From JAGORM01 sp964406795 (lineage in GTDB: Bacteria; Patescibacteriota; Microgenomatia; Levybacterales; GWA1-39-11): a stretch of 64,000 bases of DNA. The stretch lies in the NCBI GenBank assembly GCA_964406795.1, contig CAYOTA010000002.1:1-64000 (forward strand). The letters run 5' to 3'. Positions 22,097 to 30,788 of the stretch are shown here, in pieces. The position numbers were made by a program, and so were the translations under genes. The number at the start of each line of letters is the position of its first letter. Position 1 is the first letter of the stretch. The notes under the pieces were generated by a model that saw only the letters and a program-made list of their open reading frames with translations, had not been told where the DNA came from and did not search any database.

Positions 22097-22726
22097 TTAG
22101 CCGGTTTGAGTTTGCACTGTGCGCTCGTTATTGAGCGTAAATGAGGTACCATGTTTTTTTGCCATAGATTTATATTGCTGTTGCTGTTTCTTGGATTTTT
22201 TAGTTTGCAGCCATGAATTTCCTTCTTCCATTTTAATTCTTGCAGACCTCAAAAGAGTCAAAATAAAAGTAAAAAATGTTTCATGATATTTACCTGCATT
22301 GACTATTTTTTGCTCAGCGTTTACTGACTTAAAGGTTGTTTGTAGTTCAGCGCTTACAGACATTAACTTTCTAATCTCCATTCTAATGTCTTCCACTTTA
22401 CGCTGGGTTTCAGCATCTCTTTGCATTCCAGGCGCTATGTCTGCGTTTTTAACAGTTCTGAAATACTCCATGTGAGCCTCAGTAACCTGTTTTTTTTCTT
22501 CCTTGGGTTGCTCTTTCTTTAATGACTGAGCCTCTCCAGGCTTCAGTTCATGTGCGTATGAGCCTGAAAGTTGTCCTATGATGTCTTTGCTTCCGCCACC
22601 CAAGAGATCTTTCCATAGGGAGTCAAGGCCGGCATTAGAAATATCGGAGATAGAGGCGTTAACGCTTGTGTGTTTAGCCTCAATTGATTCTTCGTGTAGC
22701 TTGTGTTTTACTGCCTTTTTTTGCAT
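22097..22726 (-). CDS. Hypothetical helical protein, 209 aa (DUF5660-like)
   Basis: Probably the CPR-specific family DUF5660, judged by overall pattern; function unknown. The first 100 residues are polar and disordered (KDLLGGGSKDIIGQ is the only conserved-looking stretch). Residues about 100-190 form long helices (EDIRMEIRKLMSVSAELQ, FFTFILTLLRSARIKMEEG), and the end is basic and Gln-rich (KSKKQQQQYKSMAKKHG), perhaps nucleic-acid binding. A promoter lies upstream with a leader of about 11 nt and no attenuator. Confidence 0.65.
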   Translation of the reverse strand: MQKKAVKHKLHEESIEAKHTSVNASISDISNAGLDSLWKDLLGGGSKDIIGQLSGSYAHELKPGEAQSLKKEQPKEEKKQVTEAHMEYFRTVKNADIAPGMQRDAETQRKVEDIRMEIRKLMSVSAELQTTFKSVNAEQKIVNAGKYHETFFTFILTLLRSARIKMEEGNSWLQTKKSKKQQQQYKSMAKKHGTSFTLNNERTVQTQTG

Positions 22727-22743
22727 ATGTTGTGCTGGGGCAT

Positions 22744-22772
22744 ATTATACCTCAAATGCACAACCGATTCAA
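22744..22772 (-). promoter_or_regulatory. Promoter of the DUF5660-like gene
   Basis: TTGAAT, 17-bp spacer, TATAAT, with a GC-rich AACTGCG/CGCAGTT hairpin directly upstream that probably ends transcription from tig. Confidence 0.65.
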
Positions 22773-22867
22773 ACTGCGCAGTAATACCCCGCAGTTTTTT
22801 AACGGCAAAATACAATATAACTATATTTTGAATATGTTGTCAAGAATGGAAAAATAGCTAGCCGTAC

Positions 22868-22915
22868 TTAAATTTTAGCCAGGAAATCGAGGGTTTTTTG
22901 CTGCCTAATAGTGAA
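22868..22915 (-). pseudogene. Relic of a second trigger factor 3' end
   Basis: Right after the tig stop, 16 codons read SFTIRQQKTLDFLAKI and a stop, almost the same as the tig C-terminus IIRQQKTLDFLAKI. Identity is at the protein level while most synonymous positions differ, so it comes from a diverged allele or an old duplication, not from a recent copy. Confidence 0.7.
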
Positions 22916-22930
22916 GCTAAAGACAGTTAC

Positions 22931-23761
22931 TTATATCTTGGCTAAGAAATCTAATGTTTTTTGCTGTCTTATAATGCTTGCTAAAAAATATGGATTTTGA
23001 AGTAACTGCTGTTTTTGGTTTTCATCCTGAATTCCCTGTAAAGCCTCATCTATGTCTGCTTTTTCAACACTAATGTTTTCAGTATCAGCAATTTTTCGGA
23101 GTACAAATTCTAGTGCTAAGTCTTTTTTAGCACGTGATTCAGCCTCAGTTTTCATGTCTTCTGCTGTTTTTCCTCTGGAGCTCAGATATTGTTCAAGTGT
23201 TAATCCTAGTGATTTAAGCTCATCCAGTGTTTGAGATAACAGTCTTTGGGCTTCTTGTTCATATAGAACTTTTGGAATTTCTACTTTACTTGAATTACCT
23301 ACTGCATCCAATATGTCATTTACGTTAGGCTTAACATCTTCTCTTCCTGGAACGGTAATTTTGGATTTAGCAGTTATTTGAGAAACAGCATCTTTATAAT
23401 TACCAAGTGTTACTTCTGGAGCCTCACAAAGTTCTGCTGTGAACACTAAATCTGTACCGTCTTCAAATGTTTCTACATGTACGCGGGGAGTTATAATTGG
23501 GGTTATGTTTTGTTCTTTTACAGCTTCGTTATATGCTTTGCCCAAAACGTCTTTTAAAACTTCTTCCTGAACTACTTCTTTTTTCAAATGCGGCTCGGCA
23601 ATGTTACTTGGCGCAACACCTTTTCTAAATCCGGGGATAGTAATTTGCTTCACTAACTCCCCTACTACTTTCGTGCGTGCATCTTCCACTGTCTTCCAAG
23701 GAACGGTAATTTTAAGGGTAATTGTTTTATCTTCTGCAATAGTTTTTTCAACCATAAGCAA
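22931..23761 (-). CDS. tig: Trigger factor without the PPIase domain
   Basis: Ribosome-associated chaperone for nascent chains. The 276-aa protein has the ribosome-docking N-terminal domain with the signature GFRKG (about residues 43-47, ITIPGFRKGVAP) and the helical substrate-cradling C-terminal domain. The roughly 90-aa FKBP-type prolyl isomerase domain that normally sits between them is missing; KSKITVPGREDVKPNVNDIL bridges the gap. Full-length trigger factors have about 430 aa. A 3' relic of a second copy follows it. Confidence 0.9.
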   Translation of the reverse strand: MLMVEKTIAEDKTITLKITVPWKTVEDARTKVVGELVKQITIPGFRKGVAPSNIAEPHLKKEVVQEEVLKDVLGKAYNEAVKEQNITPIITPRVHVETFEDGTDLVFTAELCEAPEVTLGNYKDAVSQITAKSKITVPGREDVKPNVNDILDAVGNSSKVEIPKVLYEQEAQRLLSQTLDELKSLGLTLEQYLSSRGKTAEDMKTEAESRAKKDLALEFVLRKIADTENISVEKADIDEALQGIQDENQKQQLLQNPYFLASIIRQQKTLDFLAKI

Positions 23762-23836
23762 TTATTATACTGCACAAGTTACAATAAATCTAGAGTGGCT
23801 CGATATATGTGGATTTCTTTAGTATAATAATGGTGC

Positions 23837-23917
23837 GCGGATGTGGTGAAATGGTATACACGCTTGGTTTAGGACCATGTGCCGAAAGGCGTGGAGGTTC
23901 AAGTCCTCTCATCCGCA
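23837..23917 (+). tRNA. tRNA-Leu (UAG)
   Basis: Class II tRNA: acceptor GCGGATG/CATCCGC, anticodon loop TTTAGGA (TAG), long variable arm GTGCCGAAAGGCGT, T-loop TTCAAGT. The anticodon stem has one U-U mismatch. CCA is not encoded. Confidence 0.93.
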
Positions 23918-23920
23918 CAC

Positions 23921-24262
23921 TTATGCTTTTCTGGTTTGGAGGCGGAATGGCCGTTGAGTCCAACTTTCTTTTATATGTTCTTTTACTGGTACCCCTGACC
24001 TCCAGGTAAAGGACTCTTTCTTAAGTGGTGTACTTGATCTCGTAAGCCAAGCCGAGTTAATTTTTTCTCCACTGAGTCTTATGCCCGGTGATAAGCCCAG
24101 AGCGTCGTTAATTTCTACGGTATTGTCATCTATGACCGATAGTGTGTGTAGTGTAGTGCTTCCTAAGCATCTAAGACGATTTTCGACTGTTCCTGGTGAA
24201 AGAACCACAGGCTCTTTATCAACGAGTCCATAAATCCATGATGTAGTGCGTTCTATAGTCAT
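23921..24262 (-). CDS. Hypothetical protein, 113 aa
   Basis: I do not recognise it. It begins MTIERTTSWIYGLVDKEPVV, is soluble, and has a beta-rich middle (STTLHTLSVIDDNTVEIN, then DALGLSPGIRLSG). It ends 4 bp from the tRNA-Leu gene on the other strand. Coding potential is plausible but unsupported by any family. Confidence 0.5.
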   Translation of the reverse strand: MTIERTTSWIYGLVDKEPVVLSPGTVENRLRCLGSTTLHTLSVIDDNTVEINDALGLSPGIRLSGEKINSAWLTRSSTPLKKESFTWRSGVPVKEHIKESWTQRPFRLQTRKA

Positions 24263-24293
24263 AATGTTGAATAGTATCTTGTATTTACCTATT

Positions 24294-24842
24294 TTACAAG
24301 TTGGGAGTGAGATATGCTTTTGCCGACAATGCTAGGTATTCAGTATTGATCTGGTTCATAAAACTGTTAACTCGCACTGCCCACGTAGGTGACTCCGCAT
24401 AAATAGGACCAATTTCCCATACGTCTTTTGCTCCCCATTTATCCATGTAGTTTGTTTTTAGCTTTGAGTTAATCTGATTGATTCCATCTTCCCATGAATC
24501 GAAGTAGATTCTTCCACTACCCCATCCGTATGCGTTGTAAGTTCCTTCTATATAGCGTTTTCCAAAAGAAGATTCAAGTCCTGCAATTGAGGGTAAAAGT
24601 CTCCAATCAACACCATGCTTATCTGCAGCCTTAATATAACTCTTAGCATATGGTGTTAAAGGCGAATTATACTTATTTAGTATGTTTGTGAGCGCTTCCA
24701 CACGGTAATCCGATGTCTCTTTTGCACCTATTTTTAAAGGTGTGAGAGCGGCTGATGAGGCTGCGTTAGTTGAGGCTTCTATGTTTGTAGGAGTAAAACT
24801 TACAACGAGTAAAAGTGTTATATGTAGAATAATTATTTTCAT
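24294..24842 (-). CDS. Secreted lysozyme/lytic transglycosylase-like protein
   Basis: 182 aa. A signal peptide (MKIIILHITLLLVVSFTPT) precedes a lysozyme-like domain with the catalytic Glu in LPSIAGLESSFGKR, followed by NAYGWGSGRIYF. Such domains cleave glycan strands of peptidoglycan. It is a paralogue of the 227-aa protein just upstream: both share YVAALTNxLxKY-like spacing, Y..P..PY...I..A.K.G.DWRL.P.IA..ES. The nearest promoter is about 170 nt upstream and is followed at once by a terminator. Confidence 0.75.
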   Translation of the reverse strand: MKIIILHITLLLVVSFTPTNIEASTNAASSAALTPLKIGAKETSDYRVEALTNILNKYNSPLTPYAKSYIKAADKHGVDWRLLPSIAGLESSFGKRYIEGTYNAYGWGSGRIYFDSWEDGINQINSKLKTNYMDKWGAKDVWEIGPIYAESPTWAVRVNSFMNQINTEYLALSAKAYLTPNL

Positions 24843-24964
24843 AAATAGTTAAAACAGTTAAATGGTCATATCCATTCAGCTATTCAAGCTATCTAAGGCT
24901 CTACTCCAATAAGTTTAAAAATTAACTTGTGGTTCTCATTCAGATCAATTCCGATTTCAAACCA

Positions 24965-25002
24965 TAAAAAAATCCTGAAGAAGTTTTGGGCTACCTCAGG
25001 AT
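24965..25002 (-). terminator. Intrinsic terminator in the lysozyme-like leader
   Basis: Stem ATCCTGAGGTAG/CTTCTTCAGGAT (one mismatch, one wobble) with loop CCCAAAA and seven T on the minus strand. It begins within a few bases of the start point of the promoter at 25012-25040, so the transcript would be only about 40 nt unless the terminator is read through. Confidence 0.75.
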
Positions 25003-25011
25003 GTAATGGGT

Positions 25012-25040
25012 ATTGTAACATAAAACTATCGGCTTGTCAA
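25012..25040 (-). promoter_or_regulatory. Promoter directly before a terminator
   Basis: TTGACA, 17-bp spacer, TACAAT on the minus strand; one of the best promoters in the window. Confidence 0.7.
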
Positions 25041-25112
25041 GTTATCCACATTTGAAACTTAAAGCTTATTTATGAAGGAATTATTGCGTATTAAAACTAC
25101 TATCGGATTATA

Positions 25113-25796
25113 TTACATTGATTCTTCTATTCGGCTCATAACAAGTGTTACCTTGTCAGCCCAGGTGGTGCTTCCGGGGGTATAACGAGTTACAATTTCA
25201 TGAGGTTCTGAAAGACCTCTTTTTTCTTTATATTCTGTGGCGAGCGTTTTTGTAACGGTTTCAATTGCCTGGCCATAGTTTTTAAACCTGGTTACTTTGC
25301 TTCCATAAATTCCAAACCCCCAACAATTATTTGAATTTTTGGGAGTTTTTTTACATAAGGTTGATTCCTGCATGGCTATGGCCGGGATTAGCCTCCAGTC
25401 AAGACCATATTTATCAGCTGTATTTACAATATGCTCTGAGTACGGTTCTAATGGTGATTCATACCTTTTGAAAAATTCCCGCAGTGTTTCAACTCTAGCT
25501 TCTGTTTCCTGTGTTGTATAGGTAGTAGTAGTTACAGCTTCTGGAATTGCCTGAAATGATGAACTGGAGGCAATTTTGGTGACCTTTTGAGTTGTAACCC
25601 CCATGGTTAAAAGATAATATCCTATAAGAGAGAGTGTAAGCATAGGAAGCAACATCATATATATCCCAAGCATTATAAAATTACGAGGCTTAATGTGTAC
25701 TTGTTTTGCGTGTAAAACAATTTCAGGAAGCGGTGTTATGTGAGATTCTGAGTTCAATTCTTGCTTTTTTTTGTACGTTTTTGAAAATAATCCCAC
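25113..25796 (-). CDS. Membrane-anchored lysozyme-like protein
   Basis: 227 aa. Cytoplasmic head of about 40 residues, one membrane span (IMLGIYMMLLPMLTLSLIGYY; about 42-65), a linker, and a C-terminal lysozyme-like domain with the catalytic Glu in IPAIAMQESTLCKK and NCWGFGIYG. Two Cys (in TLCKK and NNCWGF) could form a disulfide. It probably remodels peptidoglycan near the membrane and is a paralogue of the secreted protein downstream. Confidence 0.75.
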   Translation of the reverse strand: MGLFSKTYKKKQELNSESHITPLPEIVLHAKQVHIKPRNFIMLGIYMMLLPMLTLSLIGYYLLTMGVTTQKVTKIASSSSFQAIPEAVTTTTYTTQETEARVETLREFFKRYESPLEPYSEHIVNTADKYGLDWRLIPAIAMQESTLCKKTPKNSNNCWGFGIYGSKVTRFKNYGQAIETVTKTLATEYKEKRGLSEPHEIVTRYTPGSTTWADKVTLVMSRIEESM

Positions 25797-25851
25797 AAAT
25801 ATAATATTGTCATATCAACATAATCCTGTCAAGGAAACATAATGTAGCAGA

Positions 25852-28521
25852 CTAAATCAATTGTAAAAATGGCAACTTTTTTCTGAATACATATACCACT
25901 AATCCAAGAATAACTAAAATAAGAATTACAATTACTCCCTGAACACTGTGTGATGCAAAGCCAGTCTGGACAAGTTTTATAGAAAGGTCTATGTCAATGT
26001 CTTTTTCATCCCCAGTTAAGGCAATTTTGTGCTCACCCGTGTAGCTTTTATAGGCTATTTTAACTGTATGTTCTCCAGGTTCTACTTTTTTAAACGTTGC
26101 GACCCCTTCACTGGATGCAATTGTTTTTTGAACTTTTGAGTGTATCTCAACCATGGCGCCACCCAGTGGTTTTCCATCAGCAGAAAGTTTTATGGTGAGG
26201 TCATATTCTGCAGTTTGTGATAGTTCTTGAGCCTTAACAATTTTTGATTCTGAGCTTATTTTGCCTCTGCTCTGCTCAGTTTCACAGGGGAGCTTTAACA
26301 CATTTTCTAACGGTAGCATATCCTCTATAAACGGATACTCTTTTATATTTAATTCTACAATTTCTGCGTAGCGTGTTCCTTCTCCCAAGTATTTTCGTGA
26401 AATGGACCACAGACTATCTCCTTTTTGAACAGCGTACTCGCACAAATTTTCTTTTTTTATCGTTTCTGATGGTAGATTGGGAGTGGCTATTTTTCGAATC
26501 TCCTCGACAGTTGAAATTGATTGTTGATTAAACAATTTTTGGATTATGTTTGGATGAGACAGATATGTGGTGGATGATGACATAATCGGGGAATAATTAC
26601 CTGGTGCGCATCCATTTTGAGAGCGCACCTTAAAGTACCAAATAGTGTTATAGCTTAAATCATTTACGCTGAAGCTTATGGCCCCACTCGTATCGGAACT
26701 ATTAAAGGTTGCTGTGTATTGGTCAGCACTATTTGATGTCCCGTATGAAATAGTGTAACCAGTCGTGTTGCTGCCTGTAGGGGTGAAATAAAGCGTAGAC
26801 GAATTAGCGTTCGATTTTATCTGATATATAATTGGGACCCCAGATGGTACTTGAGTTGTGCAGCTTGGAGGCGTTGACGAGCCGCTTGTGCTGTTTGACG
26901 TGCCTGAAGCACCTGAGCTGGGTGTGGGTGTCGAATCTGCTGTTTCATATTGCAAGGATATGCTTGTGAAAGCGGGCGTTGAAGCACTATCTGTGTTGGC
27001 TAGTATTACTTGATACTGAATATATCTATCAGTGTCTGTGACACACGCATTTGCTGACATGTCTGATCCACTCGAAATAGCAGTGCAGGTTCCAAATGCT
27101 GGAGCTCCTACCATGGACGCAGAGTTACTCGTACGCACTTTTACAGCAGTACTTGTGTTTGTTGGATTCGTAACAGAGTATGTTACTGAGCCAAATGTTG
27201 TGTTTTGAGTTGTGTCAAGTATGGAAGATGTTATGGACGCCGTGGATGGATAAAGGCCTTCTTCGGAACCAAATGTGTTAAAAGTGTTATTTTCTGATTT
27301 GTAGCTTGCAGCAATCCAGTCAGGAGTTTGAGCTATTGTAGAAATCCTTACTTCGTCCATTCTTCCATTCCAATTTCTATTAAGATTTCCAAAGTCTCCC
27401 ATACGCAAATTTGAAGAAGAATCCTGCAGAGATGAAGGTATAGTACCATTAAATGTGAGTGTCTGGGCTGCACCATCTACATATATTTTTAATTTTCCAC
27501 TATTTCCTGAGCCAGCGCTGTCATACGTAAATGTAACATTATGCCAGCCAGTGGACCAAGCACCAGTATTTGTTATTCCATTATTATCTCCGGGATCATT
27601 GAGGGCATTTGCAATAAATACTTGCAGCTGGGTGTTGTCAGAGTTTCCTGTTTGAATTGCCCAGCTCCCTTCCGAACTATAAAACCATTTGGAGGCTAAA
27701 CTTTTGGCTGTGGAGAGCGAATCCTGATTTGCCCAGAGAGACACAGTCAGTTGATTTCGGGTAAAATCCGGACTATCTGCGCTCACTATATAGTCATCAA
27801 TCCCGTCTAGGCTTCTTGCTCCGTCTATTCTTCCTAAATTAGTAAATATAGGAAAGCTAATGCAGCTTCCGTCGTTATTGTTAATAGTTGAGTCAAGAAA
27901 AGATGTAGGACAGGTGTTCAGTTGTTCTAAGTGGTATACAAGTGCATAGTTAGAATTCCATGTGCCTTCCGGATTCTCAGCGTCACTTGCAGCAGGATTC
28001 CCATAATACATATAGATGTTGTCAGTATTTGATGAGGCGTTTACTTGGGGAACATTTACCCAGACCCAAGCCTCTTCACCAGCTTGATCCCATTTCTCTA
28101 TCTCGTAATTTAAAAGAGTGGTTCCATTAGAGTCTGTAAATCTAATATCTTCACCGTTTGTTTTTGCCTTAGAAAAGTCAAAGTTACTTGAGGTGAGTGC
28201 AACCTGAACTGGGAAATTGACCAGATTGGACGTTTGAGCTGAATTATCAAACGTAATTTTCTTGCGGTAGTCCCAACTGTTGTTGTACCAATTAGTTTGT
28301 GCTTGAATTGCAAACTGTCCCACCGTTGAATAGTCAATATCTGTGGACGTTGAGAATTTTGTTGCATCGGTAAAACTAGTTTGCCCTGGGCCTCCTGACC
28401 AGTCTGTCTGAGTCCATGTGGAAGTTGCTGCAAAAACTAATGCTGGGATTTTAAGAAAGAAAAAAAGAAAGATTACAAGTAACCCAAAAAATAAAAAACG
28501 ATAGTTTGTAAATTTATTCAC
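25852..28521 (-). CDS. Large surface protein with DUF2341, LamG-like and LysM domains
   Basis: 889 aa. Signal peptide (residues 1-32, ending LVFAATS), DUF2341 domain (about 78-180, WDYRKKITFDNSAQT and YMYYGNPAAS), a LamG/concanavalin-like domain (about 205-400, WHNVTFTYDSAG and GRMDEVRIS), a fibronectin-type stretch (about 575-660), a LysM motif (about 700-750, YAVQKGDSLWSISRKYLG), a carboxypeptidase-regulatory-like domain (about 785-850), and a C-terminal membrane span with basic tail (VVYVFRKKLPFLQLI). GTG start. It may bind glycans and hold the cell to a host or surface. Confidence 0.85.
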   Translation of the reverse strand: MNKFTNYRFLFFGLLVIFLFFFLKIPALVFAATSTWTQTDWSGGPGQTSFTDATKFSTSTDIDYSTVGQFAIQAQTNWYNNSWDYRKKITFDNSAQTSNLVNFPVQVALTSSNFDFSKAKTNGEDIRFTDSNGTTLLNYEIEKWDQAGEEAWVWVNVPQVNASSNTDNIYMYYGNPAASDAENPEGTWNSNYALVYHLEQLNTCPTSFLDSTINNNDGSCISFPIFTNLGRIDGARSLDGIDDYIVSADSPDFTRNQLTVSLWANQDSLSTAKSLASKWFYSSEGSWAIQTGNSDNTQLQVFIANALNDPGDNNGITNTGAWSTGWHNVTFTYDSAGSGNSGKLKIYVDGAAQTLTFNGTIPSSLQDSSSNLRMGDFGNLNRNWNGRMDEVRISTIAQTPDWIAASYKSENNTFNTFGSEEGLYPSTASITSSILDTTQNTTFGSVTYSVTNPTNTSTAVKVRTSNSASMVGAPAFGTCTAISSGSDMSANACVTDTDRYIQYQVILANTDSASTPAFTSISLQYETADSTPTPSSGASGTSNSTSGSSTPPSCTTQVPSGVPIIYQIKSNANSSTLYFTPTGSNTTGYTISYGTSNSADQYTATFNSSDTSGAISFSVNDLSYNTIWYFKVRSQNGCAPGNYSPIMSSSTTYLSHPNIIQKLFNQQSISTVEEIRKIATPNLPSETIKKENLCEYAVQKGDSLWSISRKYLGEGTRYAEIVELNIKEYPFIEDMLPLENVLKLPCETEQSRGKISSESKIVKAQELSQTAEYDLTIKLSADGKPLGGAMVEIHSKVQKTIASSEGVATFKKVEPGEHTVKIAYKSYTGEHKIALTGDEKDIDIDLSIKLVQTGFASHSVQGVIVILILVILGLVVYVFRKKLPFLQLI

Positions 28522-28809
28522 ACCACTATGATTGCAAGCTCAACTATAATAGTATGCCTTTTGATGACTATATTGCAATATCTTGGTGCGGAAGAGGATT
28601 CTTGTTTTGAACCATTCAATGCAATCCTCACTCAATTTAACAAATTAATGCTTGCCTATAAACTTGCGATGAACCATGATTTAACTAGGTAAGACTTATC
28701 AATGATACTTTAAGTTAAGAAGTGGGATTTAAAAATGATGAGAAGGATTAATTGGCAATTTGTGCTTGTTAGTGAATTTAAGTGTTGAGAGGATTTGATC
28801 CAGCTCTTT
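28522..28809. other. Intergenic stretch without recognised content
   Basis: AT-rich DNA between the surface protein gene and a small ORF relic. I see no ORF, tRNA or strong hairpin in it. Confidence 0.5.
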
Positions 28810-28983
28810 TCATTCCATTTCGTCGTGATAACGAAGTGCTATAGTGAGGATTTGTTGACCTTTTTTAACATAAATAACCTTGAAAATGCCCCCTCCTTCT
28901 AAAAATGGGGCCTTACATTTCCTTGTTTCTACCATATTTACAGTTTGTTCATCAATTTTATACTCATACTTCTTGTGGCTTGC
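28810..28983 (-). pseudogene. Possible small gene or gene relic
   Basis: A frame without an ATG at its head reads KKYEYKIDEQTVNMVETRK, then APFLEGGGIFKVIYVKKGQQ and ends IALRYHDEME. It looks protein-like. The first in-frame ATG is at 28935 and would give 41 aa. It could be a truncated relic or start at a rare codon. Confidence 0.3.
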
Positions 28984-29014
28984 ATAGTTGATTTTATTAT
29001 TATAGTATTTTTGT

Positions 29015-29923
29015 GTGAATAACCAATTAGAAAATAATGATCCATTTGGATTGTCTCGACTTGACGATCCTGAATTTGAAGCCAGCGAAAGAGCCAGACT
29101 AACCGTGAGCGATGAGGGTGAGATTCCTCCTCCTGAAATGCAAAAGACTTTTGTCGATTACGTTGAAAGCATTGATCAACATTATCAAGATGCAGGTAAT
29201 AATGTGGATTTAAAAGTTGTCCCAGAGGCACTTTTTTATGCGAGTCGGGTAAATCTTACACACAGAGAATTAAATAGCCGAAGATATTACAAACGTCTCA
29301 CTCAAGGCAATTTTTCTTTTAGTGACATTTCTGCAGAGCTATTTATAGACAAATCCGCAAATGGAAATTATAGTGGTAAGATTAGTAAATATGGAGAAGG
29401 TCCAAGTTTTACTGGGGGACCCACAGAGCATGTTGAGGTTTATTTTACGCCACCTTCATTTAAATCTCAGAACGGAGTTGCATTTGAAGAGATATCTATC
29501 GATGCTGAATTTGCTGGTAAAAATTTAGCTGTGAAATATGATCAAGGTGGTGAACTGTCAGCATTTGATTTTGATGTCAATAACTCTAGTGAAATTCGAG
29601 TACGAAATTTTCCGATTAAACGAATTATGGAGGAAGGTGAAGCTGAGTATATTTCAGGTAATATTAAATATCAGGCAAAAGTAGATTCTGAGACTGGCTT
29701 TATTTCAATTGAACTCTTGACAGGAGGAAATAGTGAAGACAATTTCGTAATACCCTATAAAATTGATGGAAAAAGAATTTTTGAAGAATTAGTGCCAAAA
29801 CCATTATTTGATAATTTGCAGCAAGCGGATCTAGATGCAGATAAAACCTGGAAAGACTTTAGTTTGAGAACATTTGGAATTAAATGGGATATGCCTTCAG
29901 AGATTCAAAATCCATCGCAATAG
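29015..29923 (+). CDS. Hypothetical protein, 302 aa
   Basis: I do not recognise it. It starts at GTG, has an acidic N-terminus (residues 1-60), no signal peptide and no membrane span, and a long beta-rich middle (VEVYFTPPSFKSQNG, ISIDAEFAGKNLAVKYDQGG). Codon use and length support a real gene. It is the only plus-strand protein gene between 9 and 30 kb and is isolated from neighbours. Confidence 0.68.
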   Translation: MNNQLENNDPFGLSRLDDPEFEASERARLTVSDEGEIPPPEMQKTFVDYVESIDQHYQDAGNNVDLKVVPEALFYASRVNLTHRELNSRRYYKRLTQGNFSFSDISAELFIDKSANGNYSGKISKYGEGPSFTGGPTEHVEVYFTPPSFKSQNGVAFEEISIDAEFAGKNLAVKYDQGGELSAFDFDVNNSSEIRVRNFPIKRIMEEGEAEYISGNIKYQAKVDSETGFISIELLTGGNSEDNFVIPYKIDGKRIFEELVPKPLFDNLQQADLDADKTWKDFSLRTFGIKWDMPSEIQNPSQ

Positions 29924-29946
29924 TATGAGGCTCTACTGAATCATTG

Positions 29947-30029
29947 TGCCCGAGAGAGGACTCGAACCTCCACGTCTTTACAGACACAGCGTTCTGAACA
30001 CTGCGTGTATACCATTTCACCACTCGGGC
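29947..30029 (-). tRNA. tRNA-Leu (CAG)
   Basis: Acceptor GCCCGAG/CTCGGGC, anticodon stem CAGTG/CGCTG with loop TTCAGAA (CAG), long variable arm TGTCTGTAAAGACGT, T-loop TTCGAGT. CCA is not encoded. Confidence 0.94.
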
Positions 30030-30219
30030 AAATCTAGCTAATTGCCCGCAGTTATCGCGCAGCGAGCCTGCCTCGCAACATTTGAACAGCGGGCTTATGA
30101 CAGTATTATACAAAATTAGACACTACTATTCTCTCTTGACAGGAATTTTACCACGTAGTATGTTCAAATTAGGTTTAAAAAAGTTGAGTTATATTAACCT
30201 GGAAAGGTGGTGATTTTAT

Positions 30220-30624
30220 ATGGAAGTAAATTATGTAGCAGTTTTAGTATGTGCTATAGCTAGTATGGTCATAGGATCTGTGTGGTACGGGCCTCTTTTT
30301 GGAAAAACCTGGACTAAGTTAGTTGGTTTAACTAAAGAAGACTTGGAAAAAGGTAAAAAAACCATGCCTCAAACGTATAGCATGATGTTTGTAACATCAC
30401 TCATAACATCATTTGTGTTAGCAGTTACGATAAGTATGGCACCTATGCCAGGAATGATGACAGGTATAACTGGCGCTTTCTGGGTGTGGCTAGGTTTTGT
30501 AGCCGCCGTAAAATATTCTGATGTGCTTTTTGAAAAAAAGCCATTAAGGCTTTATTTTATAGAAATTGGGTATTACTTTGTATTTTTACTGGTTGCGGGC
30601 TTAATCTTGGGTTCTTGGATGTAA
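30220..30624 (+). CDS. DUF1761-like membrane protein
   Basis: 134 aa with four predicted membrane spans: residues about 4-26 (VAVLVCAIASMVIGSVWYG), 52-72, 80-100 and 112-133. The opening with GSVWYGPLFGKTW is characteristic of DUF1761, a family of unknown function. A good Shine-Dalgarno (GGAAAGGTGGTGA) precedes the ATG. Confidence 0.78.
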   Translation: MEVNYVAVLVCAIASMVIGSVWYGPLFGKTWTKLVGLTKEDLEKGKKTMPQTYSMMFVTSLITSFVLAVTISMAPMPGMMTGITGAFWVWLGFVAAVKYSDVLFEKKPLRLYFIEIGYYFVFLLVAGLILGSWM

Positions 30625-30673
30625 TACAAGTGAATTTTCAAAAGGGTTAGGATTACTTCTAGCCCTTTTATTT

Positions 30674-30748
30674 TGGAGCGGGAGACGGGAATCGGACCCG
30701 CTACATCTTCCTTGGCAAGGAAGCATTCTACCGGTGAATTACTCCCGC
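30674..30748 (-). tRNA. tRNA-Gly (GCC), CCA encoded
   Basis: Acceptor GCGGGAG/CTCCCGC, anticodon stem CTTCC/GGAAG with loop TTGCCAA (GCC), T-loop TCCGATT. Discriminator T with CCA encoded. Confidence 0.94.
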
Positions 30749-30771
30749 TTAAAAAACGAAGTTTTTTAAGC
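30747..30771. terminator. AT-rich hairpin after the GIY-YIG gene
   Basis: Perfect 11-bp stem GCTTAAAAAAC/GTTTTTTAAGC with a 3-nt loop between the GIY-YIG gene and tRNA-Gly. Confidence 0.5.
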
Positions 30772-30788
30772 ACCGCGTTTTCGCTCGC

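Noticed and set aside
28938..29231. 97-codon minus-strand frame over the start of the 302-aa gene
   Set aside because: Composition is unusual (His/Gln-rich), no start context, and it overlaps a better plus-strand gene.
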